In this document: in pieces, positions 38,900 through 50,569 of the stretch
Layout: each line of letters starts with the position of its first letter
How positions within the stretch are numbered: the first letter of the stretch is position 1
From: Lepeophtheirus salmonis
Lineage: Eukaryota > Arthropoda > Copepoda > Siphonostomatoida > Caligidae
Direction: 5' to 3'
NCBI RefSeq assembly: GCF_016086655.4
Contig: NC_052136.2
Location: 47,298,492-47,362,491 of the forward strand
DNA length: 64,000 bases
Position numbers and translations under genes: made by a program
The notes under the pieces: model-generated
The model's database searches: none
The model's input: only the letters and a program-made list of their open reading frames with translations
Told to the model about the DNA's origin: nothing

Positions 38900-39950
38900 T
38901 CAAGACACAACACTGTTATTAAACTCTAATTATTTAATAACAAAGAGTGGCTTTGTGAATTTTTTTCTGCATTTTCCGAATTTCCTGTCCTTTTTGCATA
39001 AGTAAACAATAATAAAGCAAAGGATCTCAGACCTTCTGGATGCCAAAATTGAGGTGGCAGAGATTATGGACATAGTGAAGTACTCCATAGGTGAAAAAGA
39101 CCTCTCAAGGAAAGAAGGAAGAGGGGACACAACTTGAAAAGGGATTTTGAGTTTCTTGGGGACCTCAAGAAGAAGATCTAGGAGGACCCTACAAAATCCA
39201 TGAATCGCCTCCCCTCAAGTTTGACATGGACGAGGGGACAATCAGGAGGGCTTGGGTTTGTCTTGTATGGACCCCACACACCCTGTTGACGGACACTCTG
39301 AAGGAAAGGAGACTGCAGCGGTGCAGAAAGTTCATGCGTGGATCAAGAAAAATGGATCCAAAGTAAAAAAATTCTCTGAAGAGAAGATTTTCACCGTGAA
39401 CCAGATCTACAACCGTCGGAACGACCGTTGGCTCGAGGGACGTCAAGAAGAGGTCAAGGGGGTGTTCTGTGCAAAACATCTGTCCCTAATAATGGTCTTG
39501 ATGGTCGTGGCGTCCAATGTCTCTTCTTTTTTAAGGATGGGGTGAAAATAGGCCAGGAGGCTTACTACAAGGTACTGAGGTTAACCATACTGCCATGGCT
39601 CAAGGCCACCTACCCAGAAGACAACTATGTGTGGACCTAAGATGGTGCACCTTCACACACATCGGCAAATGCCAGAAGTTCTGCGCCGACAAGATTGCTT
39701 ATTTTTGGCACAAGGACATATGGCCATCATCTTCGCCGGATTTGAAATCGATGGACTTTCCTGTGTGGGGTACTATGTAGAGGGAGACTAACCAGACATA
39801 TCACCTGAACATGGACTCCCTGAAGGCCACTATTGTGAAGGAGAGGAACAACTTGTCCGAGAAGTTCATCAACAACTCCTTGAAGGCAACACTTGTTGCA
39901 ACCGACCCCTTTGTACTGACCCTGACAATATTTCAAATTTCTACTTAAGG
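38900..39950 (+). pseudogene. Mariner-type (DD37D-like) transposase relic, most of the gene
   Basis: Plus strand, several frames joined by shifts. N-terminal part: KSMNRLPSSL-like segment near 39200 and the region before it, weakly readable. Then KVHAWIKKNGSKVKKFSEEK and IFTVNQIYNRRNDRWL (39330-39435), matching KIFSDEKIFTVDQVYNRRNDRW; the first catalytic Asp is Glu here (FSEEK). Next come GQEAYYKVLRLTILPWLKAT (39550-39605) and DGAPSHTSANAR (39641-39676), the second catalytic Asp, preceded by a stop where Gln is expected. After a shift: YFWHKDIWPSSSPDLKSMDF and PVWG (39700-39770). The Asp of MDF at 39754 lies 113 bases after the DGAP codon, that is 38 codons if one base was lost, which fits DD37D spacing. 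C-terminal: NMDSLKATIVKERNNLSEKF (39810-39870). Terminal repeats not identified. Confidence 0.85.
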
Positions 39951-39959
39951 GAGGAATTT

Positions 39960-40900
39960 TTCATTTTATAAAAATTATATCAACTGATAGCCAAAAAAAG
40001 TAGATATGAATGTCATGGCAAAAACATATAATTATTACATAAAATTGAATCCAACCAAAAAATTAAAGCGAACAAATGAGTTTTTGTCATAATTATCTGC
40101 ATTTATATTAATAAAGACAATCAATAAGTCCTCTCAACTTCCAAATTCAACTATTAGTTGATCTTTACATAAGCTCATGGATCAATTTTTGATTTTCAGA
40201 CAATTATTTTATTAATTTTTTCCTTTGTAGACATAATTATTATTTATACAACTCAGCAACAGTGATTATAATTATATATCATAAAAATACAATTGTATAA
40301 TTCTTGGAAATATTACATATTTAGTATGATGGATTACGTTGAAGGTAATGAAATGCAGTTTTTCAGTTGTTAATCTATCATACACTAGACAAATTTCTAA
40401 ATTTACTTTGTAGTATAGTATTTATTCTCTACAAAGGGTATAGTGCGGTTACAGAAATAGACACAATATTATTCAACAGATGCAATAGTATCAGTATCAA
40501 TCTAGCACTGAACATGTATGTATATTTCCATTTGGTGAAAGATTATGTTAATTGATATAAGAAAAATTGAACGAAAATATGATGCCTGTCATTAAAAAAT
40601 CAAGTTTTTACCCAAAATTGATGCTAGATTAAATTTGGATTCTTCTACAAATTTTTGTGAATTTCACCAACTAATTAGTTTAAATAATCATTTGAAGACG
40701 CTGCAAATTGTGCTAATAATAGCAAAAATTCATTGTCAAAATGGAACAATGTAGCTCAGAGAATAACACGTTTGGTAAAAGTTTTTCTCCACAAATAAAG
40801 GTGCACATGTTCCATAGTAAGGGAATGAGATATATAATATGGGTTTTGGCATTAATTTCTAAAGTCAGCTTGATTATTAGATTACTCTATCTTACCAAAT
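39960..40900. other. AT-rich non-coding sequence
   Basis: Nothing assigned; the 62-codon frame at 40367-40555 has no recognised similarity. Confidence 0.5.
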
Positions 40901-40906
40901 AGGGGT

Positions 40907-40981
40907 GAGGGATATGGAGAGATGTATCTAAGTGAAGAAAGGGAACTCAATGTGCGTAGGTTCGAGTCCCGGTTGCTTCTT
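40907..40981 (+). pseudogene. tRNA-like remnant or head of a tRNA-derived SINE
   Basis: GGTTCGAGTCC at 40959-40969 is a perfect RNA polymerase III B box/T-loop. An A-box-like TGGAGAGATGT lies 45 bases upstream (40914-40924), the normal tRNA spacing. The D-arm region (gagatgtatctaag) and an anticodon-arm-like gggaactcaa recall tRNA-Leu/Ser, but the T stem and the acceptor stem (around 40907 and 40975) pair poorly. No long variable arm or clear anticodon can be assigned. It is therefore not a functional tRNA gene by inspection. Confidence 0.5.
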
Positions 40982-40984
40982 AAA

Positions 40985-42430
40985 AGGAAATATATATTTT
41001 ATATATTGACTTCAATGACGATTCCTAGGTAAGATGGAGTAATTTTAATATGATAATGTATATTTATCCTTAATTGGTACAAACCTATTTATAATCCAAT
41101 TTAAAGTAAATTAATAATATATATTATCTATTCAAGAGTTAAAGAATCATTATACTAGCATTGAAAAATAAAATCACTTTCCAAATTACAGATTATGTGT
41201 GAAAAAAATTCACACACATTAGGGTCATTTTTCATACATCTCTAAGTATTAGTCTGTATGCAAAATGAATCATAACAATAGGTTTATGATTTTTCATTTA
41301 CTTCATATTTTCTTAAGATTTTATTTGTTAAGACTCAAAATATTTGCTTGGATAAAGTGTGAACTAACTTATATACGAAAAATCGACGTAATTGTTTCCT
41401 TGGAACAATATTTTTTATTGGTTACAAAATATAAAATAAGTCAAGTGAAACAAATAAAAACAAAGGTTAAAACCACAAAACAATTCTTCAACAAAGATAT
41501 TTTAATAACTAATTCCATATATTGCAGTTGAGGCTGATGTATTTTTTAAAAGGAAACCCGCATGATCAAACAAGGTTGTCTTAATCGATAGATTTTGCTT
41601 CTTTGAGAGAAAATATTTATATGATATATATAAGTAGATAAACTCTTTATTTTCATACCAGGGATTTTGTAAGTAAATTTTTTGAAATTATGAGACGTCC
41701 AGCTCTTTTTTTTTATCCACTTGTAACCTCAACTGTCAAATGAGAAATGAAAAATTAGAATAAAATATACATAGTAGGTAGCCTTCTGTATTTTTTTGTT
41801 GCCAACTGTTAATTATTACTTAAATATATTATATTTGAGTGTATACTACGTAGAGTCAGCTGTTTTTTAGTAAGACAATGCACAGAAATTGAAAATAAGA
41901 AAAATCAATGTATCATTGTTTGTTTAGGAAGCTAGTCGTGTGTGGGATTTGCTTAGTTTATCTCTGTTAATAAATTTATTGTGTATCTCGACCTTCGCCT
42001 CAAAAAGAGATAGAAGTAAGGTCCAAAATTTTATGGTAGTTATTCAAATAAATAAATCACACCAACTGCTCTTTGTCCCTTAAGTATGATAGAAATAAAA
42101 TAATGGAAAGGGTATTCTTCTATGAAAAGGCAATATCGACTAGTTATCTCGAGAACCAAGTCCAAAAAATATTTAAACGGAATGATGAGTTGTAAGCGAC
42201 ATAGTTTAGAATTAGGAACTATAGCCAAAATTTCTTCATCCCAATAAAAAAAAAATAATATTACTAACGATAAGGGGTCAACAAGAGATTGTAATCCTAT
42301 TCTTTATTTATCAAGTAACTTTTACTTGGCAAAGAGACAGAAAAAATAATCAAAATCAGTTGGTATTTAGAAAATTATTTCCAAACTATAGAGAATAGAT
42401 ATGTTATTCAATGATTTTTGGGAATTGTTG
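40985..42430. other. AT-rich non-coding sequence
   Basis: The 88-codon plus-strand frame at 41265-41531 is low-complexity and unrecognised. Nothing else seen. Confidence 0.5.
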
Positions 42431-42431
42431 A

Positions 42432-43226
42432 CGATATTTCACGATATGTAATTTTTTGGTAAAGTTAAAATCCTTTACTTCTACAGCGAGATAAACGTTG
42501 CATGCCACCCAATTTAGTGCAAAATTAGACAAAAAAGATAAAATTTACTTATGAAAAGGAGAAATCCTACCAAAATCTTTTTTTTTTCTATATAACTTAG
42601 TATATAATAATGTGGATAGCATAAATGCTAAAGTTTGTAAAGTATATTTACTTTTGTTCATTTCGAAGAAAGAAATCCAAATTTACCCTTCTTTATTATT
42701 ACCTCTTTATTTTGAACAAATAGACTTATTAACATGTTTCTTTTATACAACTTCAAATCGAACCATTGTTCAAGAGTACTTAATTTTAAATGCGATGTAA
42801 GGGATTTTGCACAAAGAAATATTCATACAGAAACAACAATGGCTACAATAATTTTAACTCTGCATTTCCATTTTGGTCAGCCTATTGATCTAAATATATA
42901 ATGGTTCGATTTGAAGTTGTTGCAAAAAAGAAACATTTTAATAACTCTATTTTTCAGAATACAAAGAGGTAATAATAAAGAATGGTAAATTTTGATTTCT
43001 TTGTTCCAAATATACAAAAGTAAATTTACTTTACAAACATATAGCATTTATGCTATCCACATTAATGTATATACTAACTTATATGGAATAAAACAAAATA
43101 GGATATTGGTCGAATTTTCTTCTTTTTATACATAATTTTTTTTTCTTTTTCGTCTATCATTGCACTATCTCGCTGTAGAAGGGAGCATTAAAACTTTAGC
43201 AAAAAATTTCACATCGTGCAATATCA
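42432..43226. repeat. Long inverted repeat (foldback element), arms ~330 bp, loop ~130 bp
   Basis: The left arm 42432-42768 is the approximate reverse complement of 42900-43226. Paired landmarks from outside in: tatttcacgatatgta with its inverse at 43209-43226; cttctacagcgagata (42478) with tatctcgctgtagaag (43166); gtggatagcataaatgcta with tagcatttatgctatccac (43043); accaaatttaccctt type with aatggtaaatttt; and cttcaaatcgaaccatt (42751) with aatggttcgatttgaag (42900). Arms are roughly 80-85% alike with small gaps. The loop is 42769-42899. There is no transposase, so it fits a foldback-type or large MITE-like non-autonomous element, or an inverted duplication. Confidence 0.85.
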
Positions 43227-43229
43227 TTT

Positions 43230-43411
43230 TTTTAAGCATATAAAGCATTTTTATATTTTTTTTGTATATAAGAAAAAAAAAAGTTTATTTCAAGATTTTT
43301 TTTACTTCATACAGAAACCTTTACAGACAAAAAAGGGGTGGGTGAGTGGGATTTTTCTTATAGTAACATGGATTTCTATTTATCATGAGCAAATTTTGAG
43401 GGGTCAAAATG
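43230..43411. other. AT-rich non-coding spacer
   Basis: Poly-T/A followed by a more balanced patch that leads into the repeat at 43412. Nothing coding recognised. Confidence 0.4.
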
Positions 43412-43450
43412 GGTGATAGCTCAATTTTTGTGTACCGTGATACCCCCTAA
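43412..43450 (+). repeat. Short dispersed repeat shared with 62684-62720
   Basis: gtgatagctcaatttttgtg followed by taccgtgataccccctaa is matched at 62684-62720 by gtgatagctcatttttgtat followed by cccgtggtacctcctaa. The ~38 bases differ at about 6 positions. It may be the end of a mobile element. Confidence 0.55.
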
Positions 43451-46376
43451 TATATATATTCATATTCTCACTTATCGGAACAAAATCTATTCATTAAAGG
43501 CAACTTGTTCGATTTTGTGGGGTTCCCTATAAGAATTACAATGACTATTGTATATTTAGTATAAGAATATAGTTCAACTCAGATATTTACTCTTGTACAG
43601 AAAATAAAATTATATTGCATACCTTGAGTGTCTTGTAGCACATGATTGACCTTCAAAGCAAAGTAGAAACAAAACTTACTTCCGTTGATTAAAATAGAAA
43701 TATAAGTACTGTCACATTAACAATGATGTGGTTCTGGCATGTTTCCACCCTTTACTTGATTTATTAGTCAAGAATTCTGTGAAGTAAACGATAAAATCTA
43801 TATATATTTCATCTTTTGATTCATTACTTATATTATCAACTACTAATTGTTTTTTAGTAAATTTATATCCTTTTGTTTTTGTCTCAAATATAACATACAT
43901 AATCATATAAAACTAGCTCTCTATTGATTCCTTGTAGTAAATAAAAATAAGTAGCTTAAAAAATGCTCGTCACTTTGTTATTTATATTTTATTACCCAAA
44001 GATATTACCCAAAGATAAAGGAAGGCCCAAAATTACTTGCTATTTAGCCCATTCTTCTCTATCGTAGATTGATACATTAATAACAATAGATTATAATTGT
44101 TCAAAGCTAAACAAGAGTTAATTCATATTTTACTAATCTACACATAAGTAGATAAATTACAGTAAATATTAAAATACGTTATAAATTTTGATTTAATTGC
44201 AATCTAGTAATTATTTTTAAATGCAATATTTACACTTTTAATTACAACTATAAGAAGCCTTTTCATGGACATCCTATAGTGAATGTTGACCATGTCAGAG
44301 ACATAAATATCAAATCAACATACTTGTTTCTAAAGATAAATGATAAAGTATGGCCGTGTATATGAATGAAAAAATAGGACGGAGAAATATAACAACATAA
44401 AATTTTGCTGTCCATCAAAAATATATACTCCTTTTTGCATCTAAAAACATACCTAATATGTATTTTTTATATTTCATATTCACAATTACATTGTGTGATC
44501 TATAAAATTACTTATTTCTTTTACAAGGATCATATATTTGTCTATAGTTATCATACTATTCTTAGCCTTAATACATCCAGAATATATATATTTTTTAATA
44601 ATCTAAATACATATTTCATTGGGATTTTCAGAACCTATTCTTTTAATTTAATTCAAATTTCGCCGTTTTTTTCTGGTATCAAACTATATTAAAGTAAAGA
44701 TATTATGTCTTTTTTTATTCATAAAGCTATGACAAAATGTTTCCTTTAAAACGTTACAACAAATATTGTAAGTTAGCGTAATAACTATATATCTAACATG
44801 ATGTCGGTGAAATGAGAAAAAAATTATGTAATAAGGGTTACTTATCGTTCTCTTTTACCAGACCTTCTCTTCTTTTTATATAATGCCTATGGCGTCCGGT
44901 GACTTTTTTTTATAAATTCATGAAATGTTCGGATTTATGAAAGATAAATAATGATAATTAAAAATCGCTTTATGTATAAAATATAATTTCCTTATATAAT
45001 AAGAAATTATCATTTTGATGCATATGTAATTTGCAATATATCGTAAACCAAAGTAATTAAAGGCAAGTATAAAACACCATCTAAGTTTTTGATCTGAAAA
45101 TTTTCAAATTTACAATTCTTTGAAATTGTAACCATACTGAAAAAGAACTCTTCTAATAAAAAAAATCATATACTAAAGTCATGTTGTACTTTTTTTTATG
45201 AAACAAAAATTTTTATAAATAAAATACAAATATCTTAAGATAAGGAAGAACTTTTTAATAGGGATACTGGTGCATTATTGCATAGACTTACAACATTTAG
45301 CTTATCAATTATTCATCAAAATGCACATTCATTCATCGTTAAGGGCTCAAAATGCAGATTTAAAGTGAGTTACACATCAAAAATTTCATAACATATAGTT
45401 AAATATGTTTCTTAAAAAAACCAAAATAAGAATCAATAAGCCAATTTATTCTTAAATTTATTTATTCATAAATATTTCCCCTTCCTTTCTTTGTCATGTT
45501 TTCCCTTTGATGGAAATCACAGTATGGTTTTCTTATTCTATAGCACTAGACTGATTAGAGTATTGTTTTCCATACCTTTCTTACTTTGTCGTAAAATATA
45601 ATGAAATGTTCATACTCTAGCTTTAAAAAAATATAAGAAATAAATATGAACCGAATAAAAATTATATCAATAAAAAATTTGTAAGCAATAGCATTTTGTA
45701 TTATACTAAAAAAAAAGTATACTATCAGAGAGGACAATTACATCATTTTTGTACTGAGACATTATAAGAAACTAAATTAATTAGAGCAGACTGAACCATG
45801 TTTCATTTGTTGGTCAGCATAGTTTGAAACTTTTGGGGGATCATTTTTGATCCCTGCTTTTTGTTAATGGAGGTTTGATATTGTATTAACTGTTAAATAT
45901 TAATAATAAATTAAGAATGTTGATTAAACATTTATTTAAACAAATACATTTGCATTGCTAAAAAACAAGCTGGGTCATATTTGATACCAGCAGTACACAA
46001 AGGGCGAAGTTATTGACACTAATTGTCTTAAGGCAGTATAATAAAAAATTAAACAATGTATTTTCAATTTATTTTGAAGAATAAAATTGATCAAGTTACA
46101 TGAAGCGAATGCATTAATTTTTGCAAAAACATAAAGTGATTTTGTAATGAACTCACTGAAACTATTTATACATGAATTAATTTGAGTACATATTGTTAAT
46201 AATATGTATAATAAATTTACTCAACTATACTTTTAGTAACGGCAAATGACAATAATCGACGAACAAAAAAATCATCAAAATATTTACGTTCGTTTTACAC
46301 ATACCTAATTTTTACGTACATAGTATGAATGTAATTATATGCATTGGGAAAAATGGAAAAAAGGATAAAAAAAATA
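43451..46376. other. AT-rich non-coding sequence
   Basis: No genes recognised. A small tandem duplication attacccaaagat occurs twice at about 43991-44018. The frame at 44405-44692 is hydrophobic by composition only. Confidence 0.5.
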
Positions 46377-47396
46377 CAGTCAAACCTTTATTAAGGGACC
46401 AGATAAACGAAAATTGACACGGTAACTCTGAAAACTGGAAGTATGTTTGGGAGGGGAGAATCTGATTTGTCATGGCGTTTCATTGAATTAACTGCAAGTA
46501 CATATGAGTTCAAGGAAATAAACAACAAGTCCCATTCTGTATCGTGAAAATAAATAGACAGGATTTTCTCCTTCCCCCCCCAAAAAAAAAAAATGGTAAA
46601 CATCTACTTACTAAATTTCAAAATGAATTTCAATTCTACTCTGAGTCATATAAAAATTTCTCAACAAATCTTGATTGTTACATCTGTGATTCATGAGGAC
46701 AAACACGCGTGTTACATTTTATATTAGTCCTTATCTCCTCGAGAATGAAAAAAAAAAAATAATAATACTGTTCAGATTAAAAATTACAAAAAAAAATATT
46801 TCTAAAAATGCTGAGGGTTCACTACACTTAAAAAGTTATTCACTCGTTAGGAGAGGGTCTATAAGGCCCCTATACATGGCAACATTTTTATTATGTTGTA
46901 TTTATATTGTTCTGATTCAAAAAGTTTTGTGTCCCCACGAGGAATCAGATCTGCTTTATCTTAGTTGGTTAATAGGGTTGTTGAATGTTTTATATAATGG
47001 GAATTTGTTAATTAGAGAAGGGAAAATGAGCGCATTTGGAACCTAAAAATTAACACCTCTTCTACAGATTATACAAGTGAATTACACTTGAATGGCATTC
47101 TCAAATTCTTCTACATTAGTAGATGCATTAAAAAAAAAAATCATATTAGGTCAACGGAACGCAGGCCCCGTTTGGTTGCTAGCACAAAAATTGAGGAATA
47201 TTCAGCGGTATTTTTCTTATAAAACGTTCCCGTGTGTACGGGACCTCCATTAGTCTTAGCCGTTCACGCTTTCTTTGTTTTTCACTCAAAAGTATATGCA
47301 AGTTTAAATATTGAAGCCATTAAGGGCAGGTTAATATATGTAGTATTTGTGTTACTGATGACCAGGAATTGAAGGATGTTAGTCCAGGTTTGACTG
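46377..47396. mobile_element. Pogo/Tigger-like bounded unit, non-autonomous
   Basis: CAGTCAAACCT at 46377-46387, preceded by TA, is exactly inverted as AGGTTTGACTG at 47386-47396. CAGTC/T-AACCT ends are typical of the pogo/Tigger group, as I recall it. Inside, 46470-46640 and 47020-47085 are shared with fragments at 9500-9625 and 37265-37345. Near the right end, ccgttcacgctttctttg...ttcactcaaaagtat (47260-47300) vaguely resembles the N-terminal KR..LSL..K start of pogo transposases, but stops follow. A 117-codon frame at 46693-47046 crosses family fragments and is not protein-like. The perfect TIR is only 11 bp, so the pairing could involve two separate elements. Confidence 0.5.
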
Positions 47397-47689
47397 TTTT
47401 TATAAAGACTAAACCAAACTTGAATAGATAAGGCACCATAACATAGAAAAATATATTACAAATATTCATACCAAAAATCAAAATCAGTAATTCAGTCGAT
47501 ATTTATTTGAAATATACACGTGTACAAGTATAAAATAATGTATTAATTTCATTGTTTAGAAAAATGTCGCGTGTAGAAACAATTTGAGAGACAAATAAAT
47601 TTTATTAAACTAATGGGGAAGGCTTAAGAGATAACTTTTATTCAATATGTGTTTGCTTCTAGTTTTATACTCCACGCAAGGTACGAAGT

Positions 47690-48330
47690 TCTAGCAGCTG
47701 TTAATAATGTAGAGGTCAGAAAGGTTGTCGTCTTACTCCTTGATCAATACTCCAAAACATCCCACACAGGATAATCAAATGGATTAAGATCGATACTATT
47801 ACTGGGACAGAAGATAGAGGCCCACAAAGAGCAAATATTCTTGTCAGAAAACTCTCGGACTTTTATATCTTGTATGGAGGTACACAATCTTAGGCCCATT
47901 CTTAATCCCCGTTGGGAGTAAGCTATCTTTTACCAAGGCAAAACAGTATACCACAATACCTAAATGTCCTCCTCAGCACCAACTTTGGATTTTGTATGAA
48001 AAAATAGACGGCCATCTTTTTACTACCAGATGCCCTGAATCCCAAGGATTGAGCTAGATGTTTTCTCGTGAGGACCTCCCGAACCTCTTCCATAAACTTG
48101 TATAGAAACCTGTCATAAGTTGATGTGAAAAAACACATTCGGCTTAAAATATTTGTAAAAAGATGTTTGACAGTTATTACATTTAATTTCATATACAGAT
48201 TTTCTTTGACCAGGATCCTGATTCTCTTCTCATCAACCTCAAATTGCAATGAAAAACCTTTTCCTAGATATTGTTGGGATTTCTTCGATTTTTGCTTGGA
48301 TACTGGCAAAATAGTTTGGTCATATTACTA
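47690..48330 (-). pseudogene. Tc1/mariner transposase relic with shortened middle
   Basis: The minus strand starts (48309 downward) with KSQQYLGKGFSLQFEVDEKR and IRILVKENLYMK, matching an HTH segment of the type LA..F.VS..TIRRILKE.LYMKAY. Further on come frames with MCFFTSTYDRFLYKFMEEVR (~48070-48130). Then, after shifts, VREFSDKNICSLWASIFCPS followed by SIDLNPFDYPVWDVLEY (~47760-47870) matches the FW..DFWPPNSPDLNPLDYSVW catalytic block; its acidic residue is Asp, so it is the DDD rather than the DD34E type. The TDEK...DGAPAH middle is largely unrecognisable. The 128-codon open frame at 47923-48309 is the longest in the window. No terminal repeats found. Confidence 0.7.
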
Positions 48331-48369
48331 TTTGATCCACTGCTGTCTTTTTACACCTTTACTTTAATT

Positions 48370-49535
48370 CAGGGACTTCCTGATTTTGTAGATTGTGACC
48401 AAGGACAGGGCAACTATATATGTAACTATTTTTAAGAGCACTTGTAGGTGTAGAAAATCAGAAAACCGTTTGACCCTTTGTTCTGGTTCAGACATTTCCC
48501 AGTTTACGTGAATTTCATGGTCAGAAACAAAAACTGATTATTGTAGCTTTAAAGTGATTTTGAAAGGAATCTCTTAAGATGAATATTAACGAAAATATAG
48601 CATTTTTGTGTTTAATTCTAAGTTTGTGTTTTGCACCCTGTAAATGAAATATATATACATCAAATATTTAAATATGTGCATCACAAATGCACATTTTCTA
48701 TAAAAAAAAATCATATTTTAAAGGTATGACGTTATTTTCCTTGATTCATTTTTAAAATGGTCACTTCTATTTTTGGCCGTCATCAATTTCCAAAGTTGTA
48801 TATGATAAATGTACATGGTCATTAGTATAATTCAAAGCATTTGAAATTTGGAAGGTGTGTCAATATTATATGCATATTGAACATACGACCATTGAGGCAA
48901 ATCATGTTCTTACTCCTATCCACATCGTCTATTTACATGGATTTTGAAAAAATTATTGTACCAAAATAATTTAATTAGTTGTGTTTAACCCTCTGTATCT
49001 TCACTTTAAATTTTAAAACTAGTGTTTTCATCTGTTTCTATGTGATCCCAACATTTAAATGGCTATTTAGTAAGTATAAAGCTTCATTTGACCTTAGTAA
49101 TTGTTTCATTTGATATCTACTCTAAGCATAAGTGAACAAACTAAATACTTTTCTCCAATAGTATTTCATTACCGGTTATTCATTATAATTAATATTTACT
49201 AAAGTAATGAATATTAATTTTATAATAATTCAAAATTATTATAAACAATACAAGTTTGTGAAAGAATTAGACATCTCCTATTCCCTTTTCATCTTTCTAC
49301 CTCATAAAATTATTTGGCTAGATATATAATATTCCTTAAATCCTTGATCATTAATTCCAAAATTTGTTTATACCTCAAAATTAGTACAATTCCAAAAATA
49401 CAGAGTAGGGTCCCATAACTGACAGTAGCTTTAAATTACTCTTGTATCTTATTATTTTTAATCACCATGTTTCATTATGCAACCAAACAACAGCTAAGAC
49501 ATTTTGTTTCACAAGTATTGATTTTCTCAAGTGTC
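48370..49535. other. AT-rich non-coding sequence
   Basis: No genes recognised between two transposase relics. Confidence 0.5.
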
Positions 49536-49539
49536 ATAA

Positions 49540-49700
49540 ATGTAAAACTTCTGTTGCAAACACAAAACCGGCAACGTGTGTGTGAGCTCATCCGCGCTTG
49601 ATCAGTACCAAGAAAGATGCAAAAACTGTTGGTATCTCCATCTGAACTTCTTACAATATCAAAAAGTTCATGACACGTCCATAGAGTCAAGAAGAACCAA
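49540..49700 (+). pseudogene. Mariner-type transposase helix-turn-helix relic
   Basis: The plus strand reads QNRQRVCELIRA (49562-49600) and, one base shifted, STKKDAKTVGISI*TSYNIKK (49605-49670). This matches the first HTH of mariner-like transposases. The shift and one stop show decay. It is a second copy of the family at 21860-21995. The sequence after 49700 keeps higher complexity up to 49850, but no catalytic motif is readable. The minus-strand frame at 49475-49690 is a shadow. Confidence 0.6.
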
Positions 49701-50015
49701 CATCTTTGTTACAACAATTTGTCTAAGTTCTGACCTGCCACCTTGTTGGCCCTGATCTCTCATTCAAATTTCAATCTTCTCTGACCTGCCATCATGACAG
49801 CTATTTTCGTCATGGACACGGCCTTCATCGTCAAGAGCTGGTAATTTATTCTATAGCTTGTGAAGGCTATTATTGCTTGTGATGTCGGCCATTTTGAATA
49901 AAAAATCCAAAAATTAGTTATTGCATTTTTATTCCATTCAAATCATGTTTTTCTGTAATACTCTGTAGATACTGTAAATAATAAATTAAGTATTTATACA
50001 AAGAGCAGCAAAAAA

Positions 50016-50204
50016 GTGAAATATACGCGATTTTACAACGGAGGAAAGGCTCTATTTTTATATAATTATTTTGTTAATGTAGTCAAAATGCCCGAATTCA
50101 AGAATATAAAGCATGTACGGGGGGATGTCACAGACGTAACCACTAAACGCATTATTCTCATTGAGTGGAAAAATATTAAATCGTGCGTGAGAGTCAAATT
50201 GTAG
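50016..50204 (+). other. Unassigned 62-codon open frame
   Basis: A short frame of protein-like composition (FYNGGKALFLYNYFV, then MPEFKNIKHVRGDVTDVTTK) in a patch of balanced base use downstream of the mariner HTH relic. It could be a fragment of the same element or of another repeat. I do not recognise it, and its length is within chance expectation. Confidence 0.2.
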
Positions 50205-50214
50205 CACCCCAAAT

Positions 50215-50565
50215 ATTTTTCTTTACAGATTTAGGCCTGGAAACTCAATTCTTTTATTATGAATGATTGTGTTTTACATTTTTTGCAATAAAATGGATCC
50301 AAAAAGTTGATTTCAACAGTCTAAAATTCAATTTTCATAGACTAAATTTTTTATTTCAACATCGAAAACATTAAAAAGGAGATATACTTAGTTCAATCGA
50401 CTAAAAATAATTGTTTCCATATAGAAGGAAACTCTCTGACTTCATAGACTGACATCATAATTTGTATCTGAAGGCTTGCTTATTTAATTTGTATTTATAG
50501 ATTTACTCAAGTAATTTAATTTATCATATTGATGAAATCAGAGTCTTGTTTAATTACAAACCTAC
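50215..50565. other. AT-rich non-coding spacer
   Basis: Nothing recognised. Confidence 0.45.
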
Positions 50566-50569
50566 ATAG

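Noticed and set aside
39189..39936. Minus-strand frames of 96 and 69 codons
   Set aside because: They lie opposite the clear mariner transposase similarity on the plus strand.
46693..47046. 117-codon plus-strand open frame with a hydrophobic stretch, possibly a small membrane protein
   Set aside because: It crosses fragments shared with other repeat copies, has a lysine/isoleucine composition set by AT richness, and matches no family. Best explained as chance inside a repeat.
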